The notes under the pieces are model-generated. The model was not told where the DNA came from and searched no databases. It was given only the letters and a program-made list of their open reading frames with translations. Shown one piece after another: positions 35,383-47,967 of a DNA stretch of 64,000 nucleotides. Made by a program: the position numbers and the translations under genes. The first letter of the stretch is position 1; each line of letters begins with the position of its first letter. The stretch covers positions 3,194,316-3,258,315 of the forward strand of contig SCHM01000004.1 in assembly GCA_004123355.1 (NCBI GenBank). The letters are read 5' to 3'. The stretch comes from Amphirosellinia nigrospora. Taxonomy: Eukaryota; Ascomycota; Sordariomycetes; Xylariales; Xylariaceae.

Positions 35383-36345
35383 TTATTTAAAATGCCATCT
35401 CTTCTTGATCTCAGCAATGGCTAGACCGGGGTTTAAGCCCTTGGGGCAGGTTCGGGTGCAGTTCAGGATGGTGTGGCATCGGTATAAGCTCATCGAATTG
35501 TCAAGGGCAGCCTTTCGGGCCTCGGTCTTCTCATCGCGAGAGTCGATAATCCAACGGTAGGACTGCAGCAGGATGGCGGGTCCCAGATACTCCTCGGCGT
35601 TCCACCAGTATGGGCACGAGGTTGAGCAGCAGGCGCACAGAATGCACTCATACAGGCCGTCCAGCTTTCTCCGGTCAGCCTTGCTCTGTCGGAACTCTCT
35701 GCCCTGTAAGTAAGACGTCAGCATTCGCTTAAATTCGAGGCGATCTCAGGCGATTATCCATACATCTGGAGCGGGCGTATCCTTTGTAGGTAGGGCTTGA
35801 TAGATTTGTATTGCTTGTAGAAGTGCGTCAAATCCGGCACCAAATCTTTAACGACGTAGGTGTGAGGCAACGGGTAGATCTTCGTCTCGCACTAGTATCG
35901 GTGGGAATACGACCTATCAAGACAGTGCCATTAGACGCATGATACATGAGCAGCTACGGCGCATCGGGCGACATACATAGCACGCGAGGGTGTTTTGCCC
36001 ATTGATGTTCATGGCACAGCTACCGCAGATGCCTTCTCTGCAACTCCTGCGGAAGGTCAAGTCGGGTCAACCTCGTTCTTAATCCTGACTAGGGCGTCGA
36101 GCACCATGGGACCGGTCTTGTTGAGGTCGAGAGTGTAGGATTGCATTTTGGGCTTCTCGGTCGGGTTCTCTGGGTTCCATCGTAGATCTGGAAGGTCTTG
36201 TTGCGTGGGGCAGAGGTACTCTTGGGATTGGCATTGACGGTCGCATCGCCAACAGAAGCCATGGATCGCACGAACAAGAGGGTCCGGCCGACGATCGCGA
36301 GGCGGCGGCAAGGAGCCGGGACGAAGTAGAGCGGAGAGCTGCCAT
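35383..36345 (-). CDS. SDH2: succinate dehydrogenase iron-sulphur subunit
   Basis: Exons 36345-35977, 35913-35764 and 35703-35383. It carries electrons from the flavoprotein to ubiquinone in mitochondrial complex II. An Ala/Arg/Ser-rich presequence ([20 protein letters not shown]) precedes the 2Fe-2S ferredoxin domain ([20 protein letters not shown]) and the 4Fe-4S/3Fe-4S domain ([37 protein letters not shown]). Six single-base gaps break the frame: near 36286, 36175, 36067, 35980, 35859 and 35773. Each is cured by one base, mostly lengthening a short run, and together they give 281 residues and the expected CRIP motif at the exon 1/2 junction. As an essential respiratory gene it is almost certainly intact in the organism. 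Confidence 0.95.
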
Positions 36346-37087
36346 TGTTGGCGACGGCGGGCTGTTTGAGAGGATAGAGATTAATTAGGAAAGAGTTCGA
36401 CGCCTAACACTTGGAAAGACAAAATCGAAGGAAGGCGGACACCCAATCAAGGTTCGCGGTAATAGTGCGCAGAGGATTAGGTGTGGCGACAGGTTGAGAA
36501 TGTGTTCATCATCGAGGCTCAAAGACAAGTTCACAAGTTCCGGACCCGATTTGCTCCCTCGGCTATAGTGACGAGCTGTGTGACCAATGACGGCCATCCA
36601 ATTATTCACTCAGTAGCGGACCAACACCCGCGCTCAGAGCTGCCACAAAAGAGTTGGGGTATTTGTGGCTGGACGATGTGGGTGGACCCAGCCACCGCCC
36701 GCCCCACATGCCTACAACAGCCGACACACCATCGTCACAACATGCCCGAGAGGATCCCCAACATTTTATTTCTGGGGCCCCCAGTCCAGTTGCTCCAGTG
36801 GCATCAGCGGCACCAAACACAGAGCTACCCAAGCAAGCTGTATGTCGGGTGTAACATAAAGAGGACATTTATTTATCTATCGTTAGAACTCAAGTCAGTA
36901 CTTGTACAAGCGGCTGGATTCAGCCCTCGACATTGCCCCATGTGAATCCGACATCTTGCGTGGGGCATAGATGTCGAATTGTGCTGTTGAGAACCTCGTC
37001 TTGCCCAGCACTGTACCGACGATCGCGCAGTCTCGGCACGCCAGCTCGAGCCCTGCCTGCCGTTCTTCCCGATATTACCCGTGAGCC
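36346..37087. other. intergenic, divergent promoter region
   Basis: Between SDH2 (-) and the PP2C gene (+). One plus-strand frame (36481-36945) is long, but its composition is not protein-like and no family fits. Confidence 0.5.
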
Positions 37088-38374
37088 ATGGCAGCATCAC
37101 CGCTACGACTTGTGGCACACTTTAGAAGCCTGGCCTTTCCAGTGAGACACATGGCTTCGGTCACGCGGCATGGGTTTTTGGCATCGTCTAACTCACCCTT
37201 CATAATAGCCAGAACCTGGAGTCAACTAAACCCAAACCCATCACGACTGCGAGCGCCGTTACCGCTATTGCGAATCACCCAGAGCCAGTACCGGTCCTTC
37301 TCGACCCAAGCACCTCTCTTCCAACAGGAGCGCAACCCATGCGCAACTTTACCTACCATGTCGCCTCTTCGTTCTCTGCCAAGAACAAGAAGTTTGACCC
37401 TCTTACGAACTTCTTCCACTTCAATCCGTACAACCGCATACAGACCGAGAAGAAGCGACCCAAGTCCAAACGACCAGCGAGTGGCCAGGACGCCTTCTTC
37501 GTCAGCCGAGTCGGCGATACTAATGCTGTCGCTTTCGGTGTGGCGGACGGTGTAGGGGGTTGGGAGGAGAGTGGTGTGACCCTGCAGACTTCGCCCATAG
37601 CCTTTGCGACTACATGGCTTCCGCCGCGTATGGTATAAGCCAGACCCAACGAGGCCCAATTGGCGCCCAGGGCGCTCATGCAGCGCGCTCTACGACGATG
37701 TATGTCAAGACAGGAGTATACATGCCGGCGGCAGTACGGCGTCTGTGGCCATTGCAGGCGAGGATGGCAAACTCGAAGTGGCTAATCTCGGCGACTCTGG
37801 CTTCGTCCACCTACGGCTAAACGCCGTTCATACGTACTCGGAGCCGCAGACGCACGCTTTTAACACCCCATACCAACTCTCGGTCGTGCCGGCGAGTATG
37901 CTGGCCCGCGCCGCCGCGTTCGGCGGGGCGCAACTCTGCGACTATCCGAGGGACGCCGACGTAACGCAACATACCCTCAAGCACGGTGACATATTAGTAC
38001 TCGCAAGCGATGGAGTGGGGACAATTTATTCAATCAAGACATACTGCGAATCGCAAGCCGCCTGATGACATCTATAGGGGCGTGGGAGATGAGCGATGGT
38101 GGTATCCGAGTCGTGGATGATCTACGTCGATTCACCCAGCCCGAAGACTCTGCTACCCAGCGGCCCGTCACATTACAAAGCGCGCTCGCGATTGAGATTG
38201 CGGCGGCAGCCAAAGCGGCTAGCACGAACCGACGCCTCGACGGCCCTTTCGCCAAGGAAGTTCAAAAGTACTATCCTCAAGAGAACTGGCACGGGGGCAA
38301 GGTACGACATCTGCGTCGTAGTGCTCGTGGCGTCCGACAACAGCAAGTCACCCGAAGCGAATAGCAAGCTATAG
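37088..38374 (+). CDS. Ptc7-like PP2C protein phosphatase, mitochondrial leader and SKL end
   Basis: A Mg/Mn-dependent Ser/Thr phosphatase. Starting at 37088 (or the in-frame ATG at 37151), it has an Arg/Ser-rich mitochondrial-type leader (ITQSQYRSFSTQAPLFQQ). PP2C motifs follow: GQDAFFVSR, FGVADGVGGW (metal-binding Asp), GGSTASVA, NLGDSG, HGDILVLASDGV, and the C-terminal DICVVVLVASDN. In yeast Ptc7 dephosphorylates Coq7 and controls ubiquinone synthesis. The frame breaks several times (near 37335, 37575, 37632, 37670, 38018, 38062 and 38303), again mostly single bases. The last residues are NSKL, a PTS1-like tripeptide, unusual beside a mitochondrial leader; yeast Ptc5 has that combination and is dually targeted. 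Confidence 0.78.
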
Positions 38375-39666
38375 GACGCTACAAACCGCTGCTTTTACTG
38401 GAGAGCCACTCACTGGGGAAGAAACACTTTGGCGGGTTCAACCTATAACATACCTACCTACCTATTCCACGTGCATTGTGAGGCGTTATTTGGAGGGGCA
38501 AGGATAAGGATGACTTTTTGTTAGCATTATATGGTGGAGGGGCAAAGACAAAGGCCACAAAAAAAAAGACATGAGAGACATCATGTAGGGCACAGCGCCA
38601 AAATACGAGACAAGACAGATGGACTACCAAGCATCTATCTATATATCTATTCGGTGCAGCAATGGCCCAGTAACATGAAAGAAGGCGGCTATGTCTATGT
38701 ATGTACATATGGAGTACGTGGGTGCTGAGAGGCCACTCATCATCATTAGATATAGGTAGATAAAATATACCACAACCAATTAGCATATAGACGTGATCGA
38801 AATCTGACTGCACGAGGAAACGTCCGAGTTATTAGGAGAACCTAGGCACTCGTAAGCGAGTCGTCGAAAATATTGCGATACATTCCCAAGAGGCGGCGCG
38901 TAGCAGCAAACAATTGAGCAGAAGGCCCGACAAACAATTTGTAACCCCCGATTTGTCCTGACGTCGTTCACAAGTAAATATTCCCGAAACATCCTATATG
39001 ACCCTGTGAGACAGATGCACAAAAATGACGGCATGAAAGCTCAACCTCCTGATATCGCAAAAGCTACTTAGATTCTTTTCGTCCCTTTTAAGGCGCGCTG
39101 CAGTGTTAAACCTAAGTACCTATTGATGTGCTCCCCACACACAACCGAGTCAATTGGTTGTTTACCAACGGGTTCTGGGGCGCATCAAGTCTTAACCCGC
39201 GTTGAATGATGTGCATGTGCATGTTGCCGAGGTTTGACAACCTGTGGGGATCCGTGTGTACAACAGTGAACCGTGACACGGCTTGTTCCAATCTACGGGG
39301 TAATGACTACATGCGTCTTCGTAGCTTGCGTTACATATTGAGCGTCTTATTGAAACACGTCGGACACGACAAGATACACATACACAAACCAAGATTGCCG
39401 GAAAAACACACACACAAATATTTCCGCAAGACATTATATTCTTTTCAAAGTCCTATAACCACAGCCACGGCACGAAGGCCAAACACATCGCACATTACTT
39501 TGACCAAATCATCCACACAATGGAGCTCTTCTATTGGGGGTATTTGTCCTTGCATATGCACGTTGCCCATTAGGAAGTAGAAATTATTTAAGTCTTATCA
39601 TGGTACATAAGGTAAAAGGGTGGAATCTGTGCAACGAAAATCATGAAGCGCAATCTCTTCTAATGC
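38375..39666. other. intergenic between convergent genes, 1.3 kb
   Basis: 3' flanks of the PP2C (+) and the GPI-protein gene (-). No gene, repeat array or tRNA recognised. Confidence 0.5.
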
Positions 39667-40458
39667 CTAAATCAGGGCAATGCCAAGCATGGCAAGAAGG
39701 CCGAGAGGCGCCATGGTGCGGGCATCGTTGGTGTTGGGGACGGTAGTCTGGGCCGGCTGGGTTGAAGAAGTAGCTGAGGCTATATTCGGTCAGTTTCAAG
39801 TCTCCCGAACAATCTGGACACCAAGAATTTAGGGGACATCATACAAGTCGTGCGAGTCACACTGCTGCTCGCGGTCGTGCTGGTAGACGCTCCGGTGCTG
39901 CTAGAAGCCTGAGAGCTGGTGGTCTTTGTAGAGGTAGACTCTGACGATGATGTCGACTCCGAGGAGGACGAAGAGGACGTGGAGGAGGTAGAGTCGCTGG
40001 ACGTGGCGGAGGAAGAAGCGGACGAGCTGGTGACAGTCACGCTGGAGCTAGAGCTGGCGCTGGAAGAAGTGGGCGCGTTCGTTCCTGAGATGGCGAACAT
40101 CTGCGAGTAGTTGACACTGGTTCCATCGTCGATCTCAAGGCATAGTTGCCAGAGGGTAGAGCAGCGTTAATAGGCCACTCGAATTTACCACCAGAGGCGT
40201 TGGCTGCACATTTTAAATTAGCATCCCACAGTCGGTTATGATTTATTAGTGTACGTACTGGTGATGGTCTGAATGGTGTCGAGGTCCTTCTCGTTACCGT
40301 TCTTTAGTTTGAGGGTGACAGGTCCCTCAGCGCCAGACCAGGTGACCTCGAAGGTCGACCCGCCACAATACCACTGAAGTTGCTGTTGGTAAGCTGAACT
40401 TGGCATTGACAAAGCCAATGATGGCAGCGAGAACCACGGAAGAAATGGTGACCTTCAT
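39667..40458 (-). CDS. Kre9/Knh1-like, Ser-rich GPI-anchored cell-surface protein
   Basis: Exons 40458-40259, 40203-39845 and 39779-39667 give 224 residues. A signal peptide (MKVTISSVVLAAIIGFVNA) leads to the Kre9/Knh1-like N-terminal domain (FEVTWSGAEGPVTLKLKNG, DTIQTIT, GGKFEWPINAALPSGNYALE, NYSQMFAISG). A Ser/Thr-rich stalk of about 70 residues follows, then a GPI site near TNDARTM and the hydrophobic tail APLGLLAMLGIALI. Members sit in the plasma membrane or wall and are linked to beta-glucan assembly. Three missing bases are implied (near 40395, 40356 and 40126), each in a short run. With them, phases close exactly. The intron before the last exon was found from the GPI tail. Confidence 0.78.
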
Positions 40459-42907
40459 CTTGAATCGTGTAGAAAAGAGAGTCGAGAAATACTACGGCGC
40501 AATTCAGTTAGCAGCTGAAAGTTAATAGTTAAGCGCTTCCCACGAGGTGAAGGAAGATATTTTATCATATAGACATGAATCATGCTATTACAAGTGACCC
40601 GATCCAATTTCCAACGCCCTCTTGAGAACAGGGGCGTTGGCAATCTGAGACTGGGCGCGCCACCACTAGATAGTGTGTCGCATAGATACAAGTCGATTAT
40701 ACAGAGTTGAAATAGACTTACTTATAAGCAGAAGCTGATTAGAAGGGTATATAGTTCGCGAATAACGAGAGATGGAAACGATCGTGACCGGTGGTGATGT
40801 GGTGGGAAACAACCAAGAGAACCAGAGGATAAAGAGACGGAAATGAAGGCGGTTGCAGGAAATTGCACTGTTATTTACAACTCGCGATCCCCCCAAAACT
40901 AACTAGACCCCATTTCGATACCTCAGATAGTCCGTCAAGACGCCAGCGCCAATATCTGATGAATTATTGCAACTACCTAGTCTAGTCGCCTAGTCTACCG
41001 GGCAGGTAAGCAGGATCCAAGGGCGCCTTCCTATAAGTGGACTAGCAGTCTGTTGCGGACCGCTGCACTGACATCAGCAGCGCAGACGTATACTACATAG
41101 TGTATATGCTGTACTCCTTACACTGTCGCTTGTCCTGTAAATTCCTGCAGGAGCGGCGTTGAGGGTTGGACTAGGCCCTGCCAGACTAGGCAACCGTCCC
41201 AAAGAAGGCTAGTAATCTAGTTCACCCCTTTCTCTTTCGGGGTTTGCGGATCTTGGGCTCATCTCACGATCTCAGCTCGGTCCCCACCATGCTCATCTAT
41301 TCCGTGCTCGCAGTGCTTGAGTATGTGTATCCTATCTGGTAGGTGTTTAAACCAACTATAGGTGTAGGTGCACTACATCATACTGCTACTGTACCTAGTA
41401 GGTGGCATTCTATTGACGCGTATCATCGCCGAGGCAGGAGATGTCGAACAGGGGTACGACAGATCGTAGCATTATTATGCAACTCTTCATCTGACTCCTG
41501 TGCCACACGTGTGTCTCGGCAAGATCGCCCACCCACTCTCTCTAAACAACTGTGAGCAGATATTTATGCTCAGCCTTCACCACAGTGGGGATTTAGTTGT
41601 TCTGTCGCATGCGATGTATCGACTAGAGGACAGCCGACAAGTACGGCTTCGCGATTTTCATGGCGAGACTTGTATGTATGCACTCAAAAGCCGTGCTGCA
41701 GTCAGCTCTCGAACGGCACATCCGTTCTGGGGAAGAAACTTATGTTCATGATGAAAATACATGAATATAGCCTATAAGTACGGTGTTCCTGATTCATGAT
41801 CGGTGCCTGCCGCAGCCCCTTACCTCCTGGCCCGTCACCCTGCCCATGAAGCCGTTCTCGAGCCATTTTCAGGAAGATAGACATATATAATGACGCAATG
41901 ATGTTACTCGAGATACTGAGGGCCAAGCTGATGGGCGACGTTTTCATGTCAGCTGGATAATGGTGGGTTCTGCGAAGATCTTGCTTGTCATTTCAAGAAG
42001 GTTTGCTCCGTATTGCCGCGCACAAAGATTCGCAAGCGCCGAGGAGGTGGTTATGGCTGCCTCCTTTCCCCCTGTAGGTACCTTATATTCATGGCCTTTG
42101 AACATAGCAGGATGGTCAGGTGGCACTGCAATACAGCAGAACAACCAAAGAAAGGTTGGCAAACGAGGCGGTGTATCCATAGCTGACGATTTTCATAACA
42201 GGGCTTTCCACTGATTGATGAAAATGCAACCCTCTCGGCGGCGAACTTGACACGTCCCTTCATGCGAAGCACGTAACTCGCCGCCGCAATCCTGCTTGAG
42301 CGACGCGGCTCACCATTGGAGGTTGAGGTTGCGCGTTTGATTGGCCTCCCCACAAAGCATTTTATCGACATCACAGATTCGCCTGACTAGTCTTCCAGCT
42401 GCTCCACTCGACTACCATTCTAGACCGGGGCATGTATGTATTACCATACCTAATAACGTGCATACCTATTCATCTCCATATCCATTTTAGAGGCAAATAT
42501 TGTCTTCAAAGTCTAGTAGACAGATGTAGGAGCGCTCGGAAACTTGGATGAATTGTTTTACCAGCTTACTTCAAATTCTAAGAATACACTCTTCTTAGGT
42601 AGTGAGACAAATCCAACGCTAAAGGTGTTTTAAGTTTGTTAGCATTCCGGCAGACCTATACTGATGCTTCGAGAGTGAGGAACCAGTGATGCATTTCCCC
42701 TATGAATTCATTTGCTCATTGCTGCAAAAAAATCGACGACTCCATGTACACGTTAGCTGAAACTGAAAGTCACACATCATGACTATGGACCACGATAATT
42801 GATAGGCTGCTGGGACTATGTGAGTCATAATTCCAACTAACTGTTGTGGAGATTTTGTCGTCCTCAGCTCAGCCTCCAGCCCCGATTAAACCACGAAGAA
42901 AGCTGTC
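40459..42907. other. intergenic, 2.4 kb
   Basis: The longest gene-free stretch in the window. On the minus strand, 41944-42374 has two overlapping frames with partly protein-like composition (RRSSRIAAASYVLRMKGRV, HEYKVPTGGKEAAITT), but I find no family, clear start or splice pattern. Confidence 0.4.
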
Positions 42908-44064
42908 TTATGGGAGAGTGCAGCGCACAACTCCCCTTCGAACTCCTTCTGTTTCTTCTCGCAGTTGTTCAACGATCGCCCCTCGCTCTCGGGCTTGAAC
43001 GACAAAGTCATCTAAGGAACCGCCTACGCCAAAATACAGCCTTTTTGCACCTACCAGGACTTCAGCTGCTTGGCTGTGAGCTTTCTCATGTTGCAAGACA
43101 GCGAGAATGGTCTGGAGAAAAGAACTCAGTGCGAAGGGCGAGTAGATTGTTTCCGCGCCTAGAATTATTGTGGCTGGTTCTGTGCCCGATCCCTCCACAA
43201 GGCTTTGGGTGTTGGTAAGCATGCTGACGAACTCAGATGACCATGCTCCAGAGAAGAAAGAAGAGTTATGCCGCGGGTCAAGAGAAATTTTTGGAAAGCC
43301 TCCAAGATTTCTGGTGTCAATTCTAATTCGTCTTCCGGAGTGAATGCTTCACCTAATAATGGTAGTTCTTCGCGATGGTGAATAGCCCAAGCTAGTATGA
43401 AGTTGGGCAGAGTGACAAGCTGTAGAACACTCGGGTTATAGTCGGCAAGAATGAAAGATACGGAAGAGGCCGTCGAATTCATGGCCCATTGAAACAGAGC
43501 CAATGAAGGCAATCCAGTACCACATCCCAGCTGTGAAGTTGCAGTCAGGATCAAATCTACTGGGTATCACGCCGGACCAAGCAATCATGAAACACACAAC
43601 TCCGCCTTACCTCTATGATTCTTGAAAATTTCTTTGCTTCGGATGTGAAGGGATGTGATGATGCGTACTCTAACGAGATCCACACTGCTCTCCCATGACT
43701 TAAATCCTCCTTCATAGACGCCAGTCTTCACATCATGGTTACCCAAGCCCGGTTCTGTCTCGCCGTCATCTTCTTCTGCCATAATCTGCACACGGACGTC
43801 CCACAACTCGCGACGAGGGAGCCGAATGTTTCCTTGGCCATCAAGATCAACGTCTAGAAGGCTAAAGGCAATTTTGGACGGCAGCTTGGAGAGCATTTCT
43901 TTTATATCATGGCTTGTTGCTGGGAGTAGAGGCTTGCCAGGCACGGGGAATGCGCTCGAGGAAGCTGATGGCTGCGAATCTGAACAGCTCTCAGGTTTCG
44001 TGTCAACCTGATCATCAGCTTCTATATCTTCGCCGGAAAAGGAGAAGGAGAATTGACCAGACAT
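42908..44064 (-). CDS. Hpm1/METTL18-like protein-histidine methyltransferase
   Basis: Exons 44064-43611 and 43559-42908 give about 368 residues. The signature YEGGFKSWESSVDLV and the SAM-binding motif LGCGTGLPSLALF are those of the METTL18/Hpm1 branch of seven-beta-strand methyltransferases. Next comes VSFILADYNPSVLQL (acidic loop) and TIILGAETIYSP. Yeast Hpm1 methylates a histidine of ribosomal protein uL3. The N-terminal 80 residues are acidic and disordered with LLPATSHDIKEMLSKLPSKI, also as in the family. One frame break near 43255 vanishes with an extra T (LLFFSGAWSSEFV). The 51-nt intron fits the phase; an alternative acceptor 30 nt downstream would also keep the LGCGTG frame. Confidence 0.75.
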
Positions 44065-45416
44065 CGTGGCGATGTTAGGAAATTTTTAAGCACGAAGAAT
44101 ATTAATTACTTGGGCTAAAATTGAGGTTGTTCGTCAAATGTCCTTGCGACCTTACCTAGGTAGGTACCTTTTTCTCCAATTTTAAGTGTGGAGTTCTAAT
44201 GTAAATGGCAATGGCAATGCTTAACGGCATACCTTATCCTCTTATCGAAATTCTAGAGTAGATTGCAGGCACCTGCAATGGATGCGGGGACCTGAAAACG
44301 AATGTGGACGGGTGGCAGATCTTCGGCTGCATTGCATTGCTGCGCAAGTGCCGAGCCCACCCTTGAAACCAGCATGATCCTGAGCATGATCCCTTTGGCT
44401 TTCGTCATGAAGCATGCAACACTCAAGGTATAACATTGAAGCTGCGAGCTCGGCCTCCCCAGTAGATAACTGGCGTCGAAGGCAAATGCATCGTGCTACA
44501 GGCATTACCGCCATCGGCTGCAGGCTATAATGGCAAACGTCTAATCTAGTATACATGCGAGGATTATGTAGAAATTCCAGCTCAAGATTAGTCAAGTCGC
44601 TGAGAATACCGCAATCCTCCGCACCGCACCGCACACGACACAACACAACACAATACAAACGGCATGTGTTTATCTACAGTAGATGCACGAGGGATTCAAT
44701 CCCGCATTCCAGTCTCTCGGCGCATGCCAATCCACCAGTCTGAGTGTGTACTGTAGCGGGAGGGACCTAACTTCCGCAGTAGTATCCTTCGTCAACTCGC
44801 ATTCGCCATACGGGGGCGTTGAGGCTTGTGGTTGGACCGTTTACGACTCGGACAGTCGACCCCATCCCCGTCTCCATCAGACGTACAAGCTAAACCACCG
44901 GCAATGCAAAGCAACCATTGGCCCCCAATGCGAGAACAATAATTCCTACAATGTGTGTTCAGCTTTCCAGCCCTGAATCTATCTGCTGCTGGCCTGGCCA
45001 GGGGGGCCGTTGTGGCCGGTGCAAGGATTCGGTATCGACGAGATGACCCGCAATACCACGTTCGCCTCGTGACAAACAACGTGGTGTTGACAACGTGGAT
45101 ACGATAAAGAAAACTATCCCGGGGTGGTGATCCTCATAACTATGCTTTATCTCCGCCGTGGTAGGTTGATATACGTAGTCGCCTCCCTTCTTTTGATGTT
45201 GAGCATCTACATCTCAGCTTTGGTTGGTTCTCACGTCTTGTTGCTTTCAGCTGGGCTTCGAATCCGCCCCCAACCGTGCTCACCGTATATTGCTCCCTGC
45301 ATTCTTTGAACTACCCATCTACTTATAAAAACCCAAGAGTACGGACACGAGCTCATAATGACCCAAATAACAAGCACAGAAGGTTGAGTCTCTCAGTTCC
45401 CCAGAACATCACAAGC
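44065..45416. other. intergenic, divergent promoter region
   Basis: Between the methyltransferase (-) and BVMO (+) genes. It holds a TACCTAGGTAGGTACC palindromic cluster (44151-44170) and a CACAACACAACAC-type low-complexity patch near 44625-44655. No gene supported. Confidence 0.5.
44151..44170. repeat. palindromic TACCTAGGTAGGTACC cluster
   Basis: Overlapping inverted copies of TACCTA and TAGGTA upstream of the methyltransferase gene. The same words cluster at 52337-52379 and 63686-63724. Confidence 0.5.
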
Positions 45417-47465
45417 ATGACCCGCCGCAAGGTCACGCCAATCGCGTCGAGCCACTTCCTCACAGGGTCCAAGGTTGCTAATACGAGCACAAATCACACA
45501 GAAAGGGAGCCATACTCCGTATCAGAGCAGCCTCTAGGTACCGCTAAACATGTTCGAATTGTGGGGATTGGGGCCGGTGCCAGCGGCCTCAATATGATAA
45601 GGACTCTTCGGAGAAACTTGAAAAACTATGAGCACGTCATCTACGAGAAGAATAGCAAGGTTGGAGGAACTTGGTTCGAAAATCGGTACCCCGGCTGTAA
45701 ATGCGATGTACCAAGTCATAACTATCAGTTCTCCTGGCGGCCGAATCCTAACTGGTCAAACTTTTTCTCACCAGCCGAAGAGATAGAGAAGTACCTAGAC
45801 TGTATATGCGAGGAAGAGCACATGATGGATGTAATCAAGACCCGACATAGAGTAGTTGGGGCGTGGTGGAACGAAATTAAAGGCCTCTGGGATTTAAGTG
45901 TTCAAAATCTTGAAACCGGCGAGGGATTCCGAGATCATGCCAACTTCATCATCGACGCCTCTGGTATTCTGAAGTGAGTACAAAGAAACAGTCCGGCCGA
46001 CAGCAAGAGAATGATTCCCATCGGAATGCTAATATGATCTCCTAGTAACTGGAAGTGGCCAGAAATTCCGAGCCTAAACACTTTCCAAGGTGAACTTATT
46101 CATACCGCGAACTGGCCGAAAGACTTCGACTACGCAAATAAGACGGTGGCCGTCATAGGCAATGGTTCATCTGGTATCCAGGTCGTGCCCGCAATACACC
46201 CAGGTTCGTTTTAATTAACGTTCCTATTTTTAAGGGCGATATATTGACTGGCATTTTATCGCAGCCGTCAAGAAGCTTTATCATTTTGTCCGTACCCCGA
46301 CATGGATTCTACCTCCACGGATTATGGCTATGATGATGATGGAAAGCCCCGCGAAATCCATACTGACCCAGCTGGAGCTTGATGGAAAGGAGAACTTTAG
46401 TGCCGCACAAATCGAAAAGTTCAAAAATGACTCGGAATTTTATAAGAAATTTGTTAAGACTATTGAATTAGACCTCAATGGCGCGTTTGCACTCGTACGC
46501 TTCATATGCTTCCCTCAATCTCAAATCATACGTAACTGACATTCATTTTAGCTTCTAAATGGTGGCCCAGTTCAACAATTCGCCACAAGTAAGGTCAGGG
46601 AATGGATGACGGCATGTCTAGGTGGCGATGAGAAGCTTTGCAAGGCTCTAATTCCTACATATCCCCTGGGGTGTCGGCGGATGACACCAGCTCCAGGATA
46701 TCTTGAGGCCCTGCGATCGCCTAATGTTGATGTGATTACCGAAGGTATTGCTGGTATCGTGAAGGAAGGGATCCAGCTTGAGTCCGGAGAGATCATCAAA
46801 CTTGATGCTATCATCTGCGCGACCGGGTTTGACACTTCGTTTACCCCGCGATTTCCAATCGTGGGTAGAGATGACAACGTTCAGGACAGATTTCGAAAGG
46901 AGGTACCGATGAGCTACATGTCGTGTGCCCTATCTGGCGTGCCGAACTACTTTAGTAAGGAAACTATACTCAAACTTTTTGTTATCATATCCCATCAGCC
47001 CATTAACTAACTTCTTGCTCGATAGCTATCATGGGCCCAAATGCGCCTATTGGACACGGTAGCGTATTCACGCTTACCGAACATATTGCGCGATATATAA
47101 CACGGGCCATCCATAAATGCCAAGTAGAAGGCATCAAAGCGATCTGTCCCTCGGAAGCAGCGGTGGCAGACTTCCACGAGCATATTACCAAATTTATGCC
47201 TCGTACATCCTGGGCAGCCTCATGTTCGTCGTGGTTCAAGGGTGGCAAGGTTGATGGGCCTGTTACTGCTCTCCATCCCGGAAGTCGCATACACTTTTTC
47301 CATATGCTCGAACACTTTCGAGGTGAAGACTGGGAGTACGTATACGACCATCCTTCCGCCAATCGCTTCAACTACCTCGGCAATGGCTTCTCGACAAAGG
47401 AGCTCGATCCGACATTTGACTCAACGTGGTACTTGGAAGCAAGTGCTGACGCACCTGTGGTATAA
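45417..47465 (+). CDS. Baeyer-Villiger-type flavin monooxygenase
   Basis: Five exons (45417-45973, 46046-46203, 46265-46494, 46552-46954, 47026-47465) give 595 residues without any frame break. Two Rossmann folds are seen: GIGAGASGL for FAD at residues 50-58 and GNGSSGIQV for NADPH. Between them lies the type I BVMO fingerprint FxGxxxHxxxWP at residues 199-210 (FQGELIHTANWP). YEKNSKVGGTWFENRYPGCK and the substrate-side ATGFDTSF also match. These enzymes insert oxygen next to a ketone carbonyl. In fungi they serve secondary metabolism, steroid and ketone breakdown. No biosynthetic neighbours are visible, so a cluster role is unlikely. The substrate is unknown. Confidence 0.87.
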
Positions 47466-47967
47466 ACGACTCTACGTTACGTAGTGCTGTCTAGGTACAC
47501 TCAAAATCAAATATTGAATTAATGCTATAATATATATGGCCATTCTAAATTACGGCAAATACCACACCTAATATCACAATGGTCATGATCCTATGTGGTC
47601 ACGAAAAATTAGGTTATATGGGGCATTTAAGAGAGCCCTCGTGGCAAGTGGCTTGGACATCCGAATCTAAAACCCGGAGGAAGGGCCTAGGAGGTTCAAA
47701 AACTGGTACACCAGTTTACGGATACTACAAACATGAATTCATGTAATCTATGACACTTGCAATAGTATAGAATAGCAGTCACACCTGGCTGCCATTGATC
47801 CCCCCCCTTCCCTCTACTCTTTTTGTAACACTGCCTATTATCCGATATCTCTTGCTCCCCCGATCCATTTTATTTTTTGCCTTGTCATAACGTATGAACA
47901 TCGGAGAACATACCGTCAGTTATCACGAAGATCATATTCCTATTGTTCCTCCAGTTTACACGATATA
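47466..47967. other. intergenic
   Basis: AT-rich 3' flank of the BVMO gene. Nothing recognised. Confidence 0.5.

Noticed and set aside
36481-36945. 154-codon plus-strand frame upstream of SDH2
   Set aside because: Amino-acid composition looks random, there is no family resemblance, and it lies in a divergent promoter.
41944-42374. Two overlapping minus-strand frames with partly protein-like sequence
   Set aside because: No family, start context or splice pattern could be fixed. Kept only as a note in the intergenic entry.
45417-47465. BVMO as part of a secondary-metabolite cluster
   Set aside because: Neighbours are a protein methyltransferase and a doubtful region. No synthase, P450 or transporter is present.
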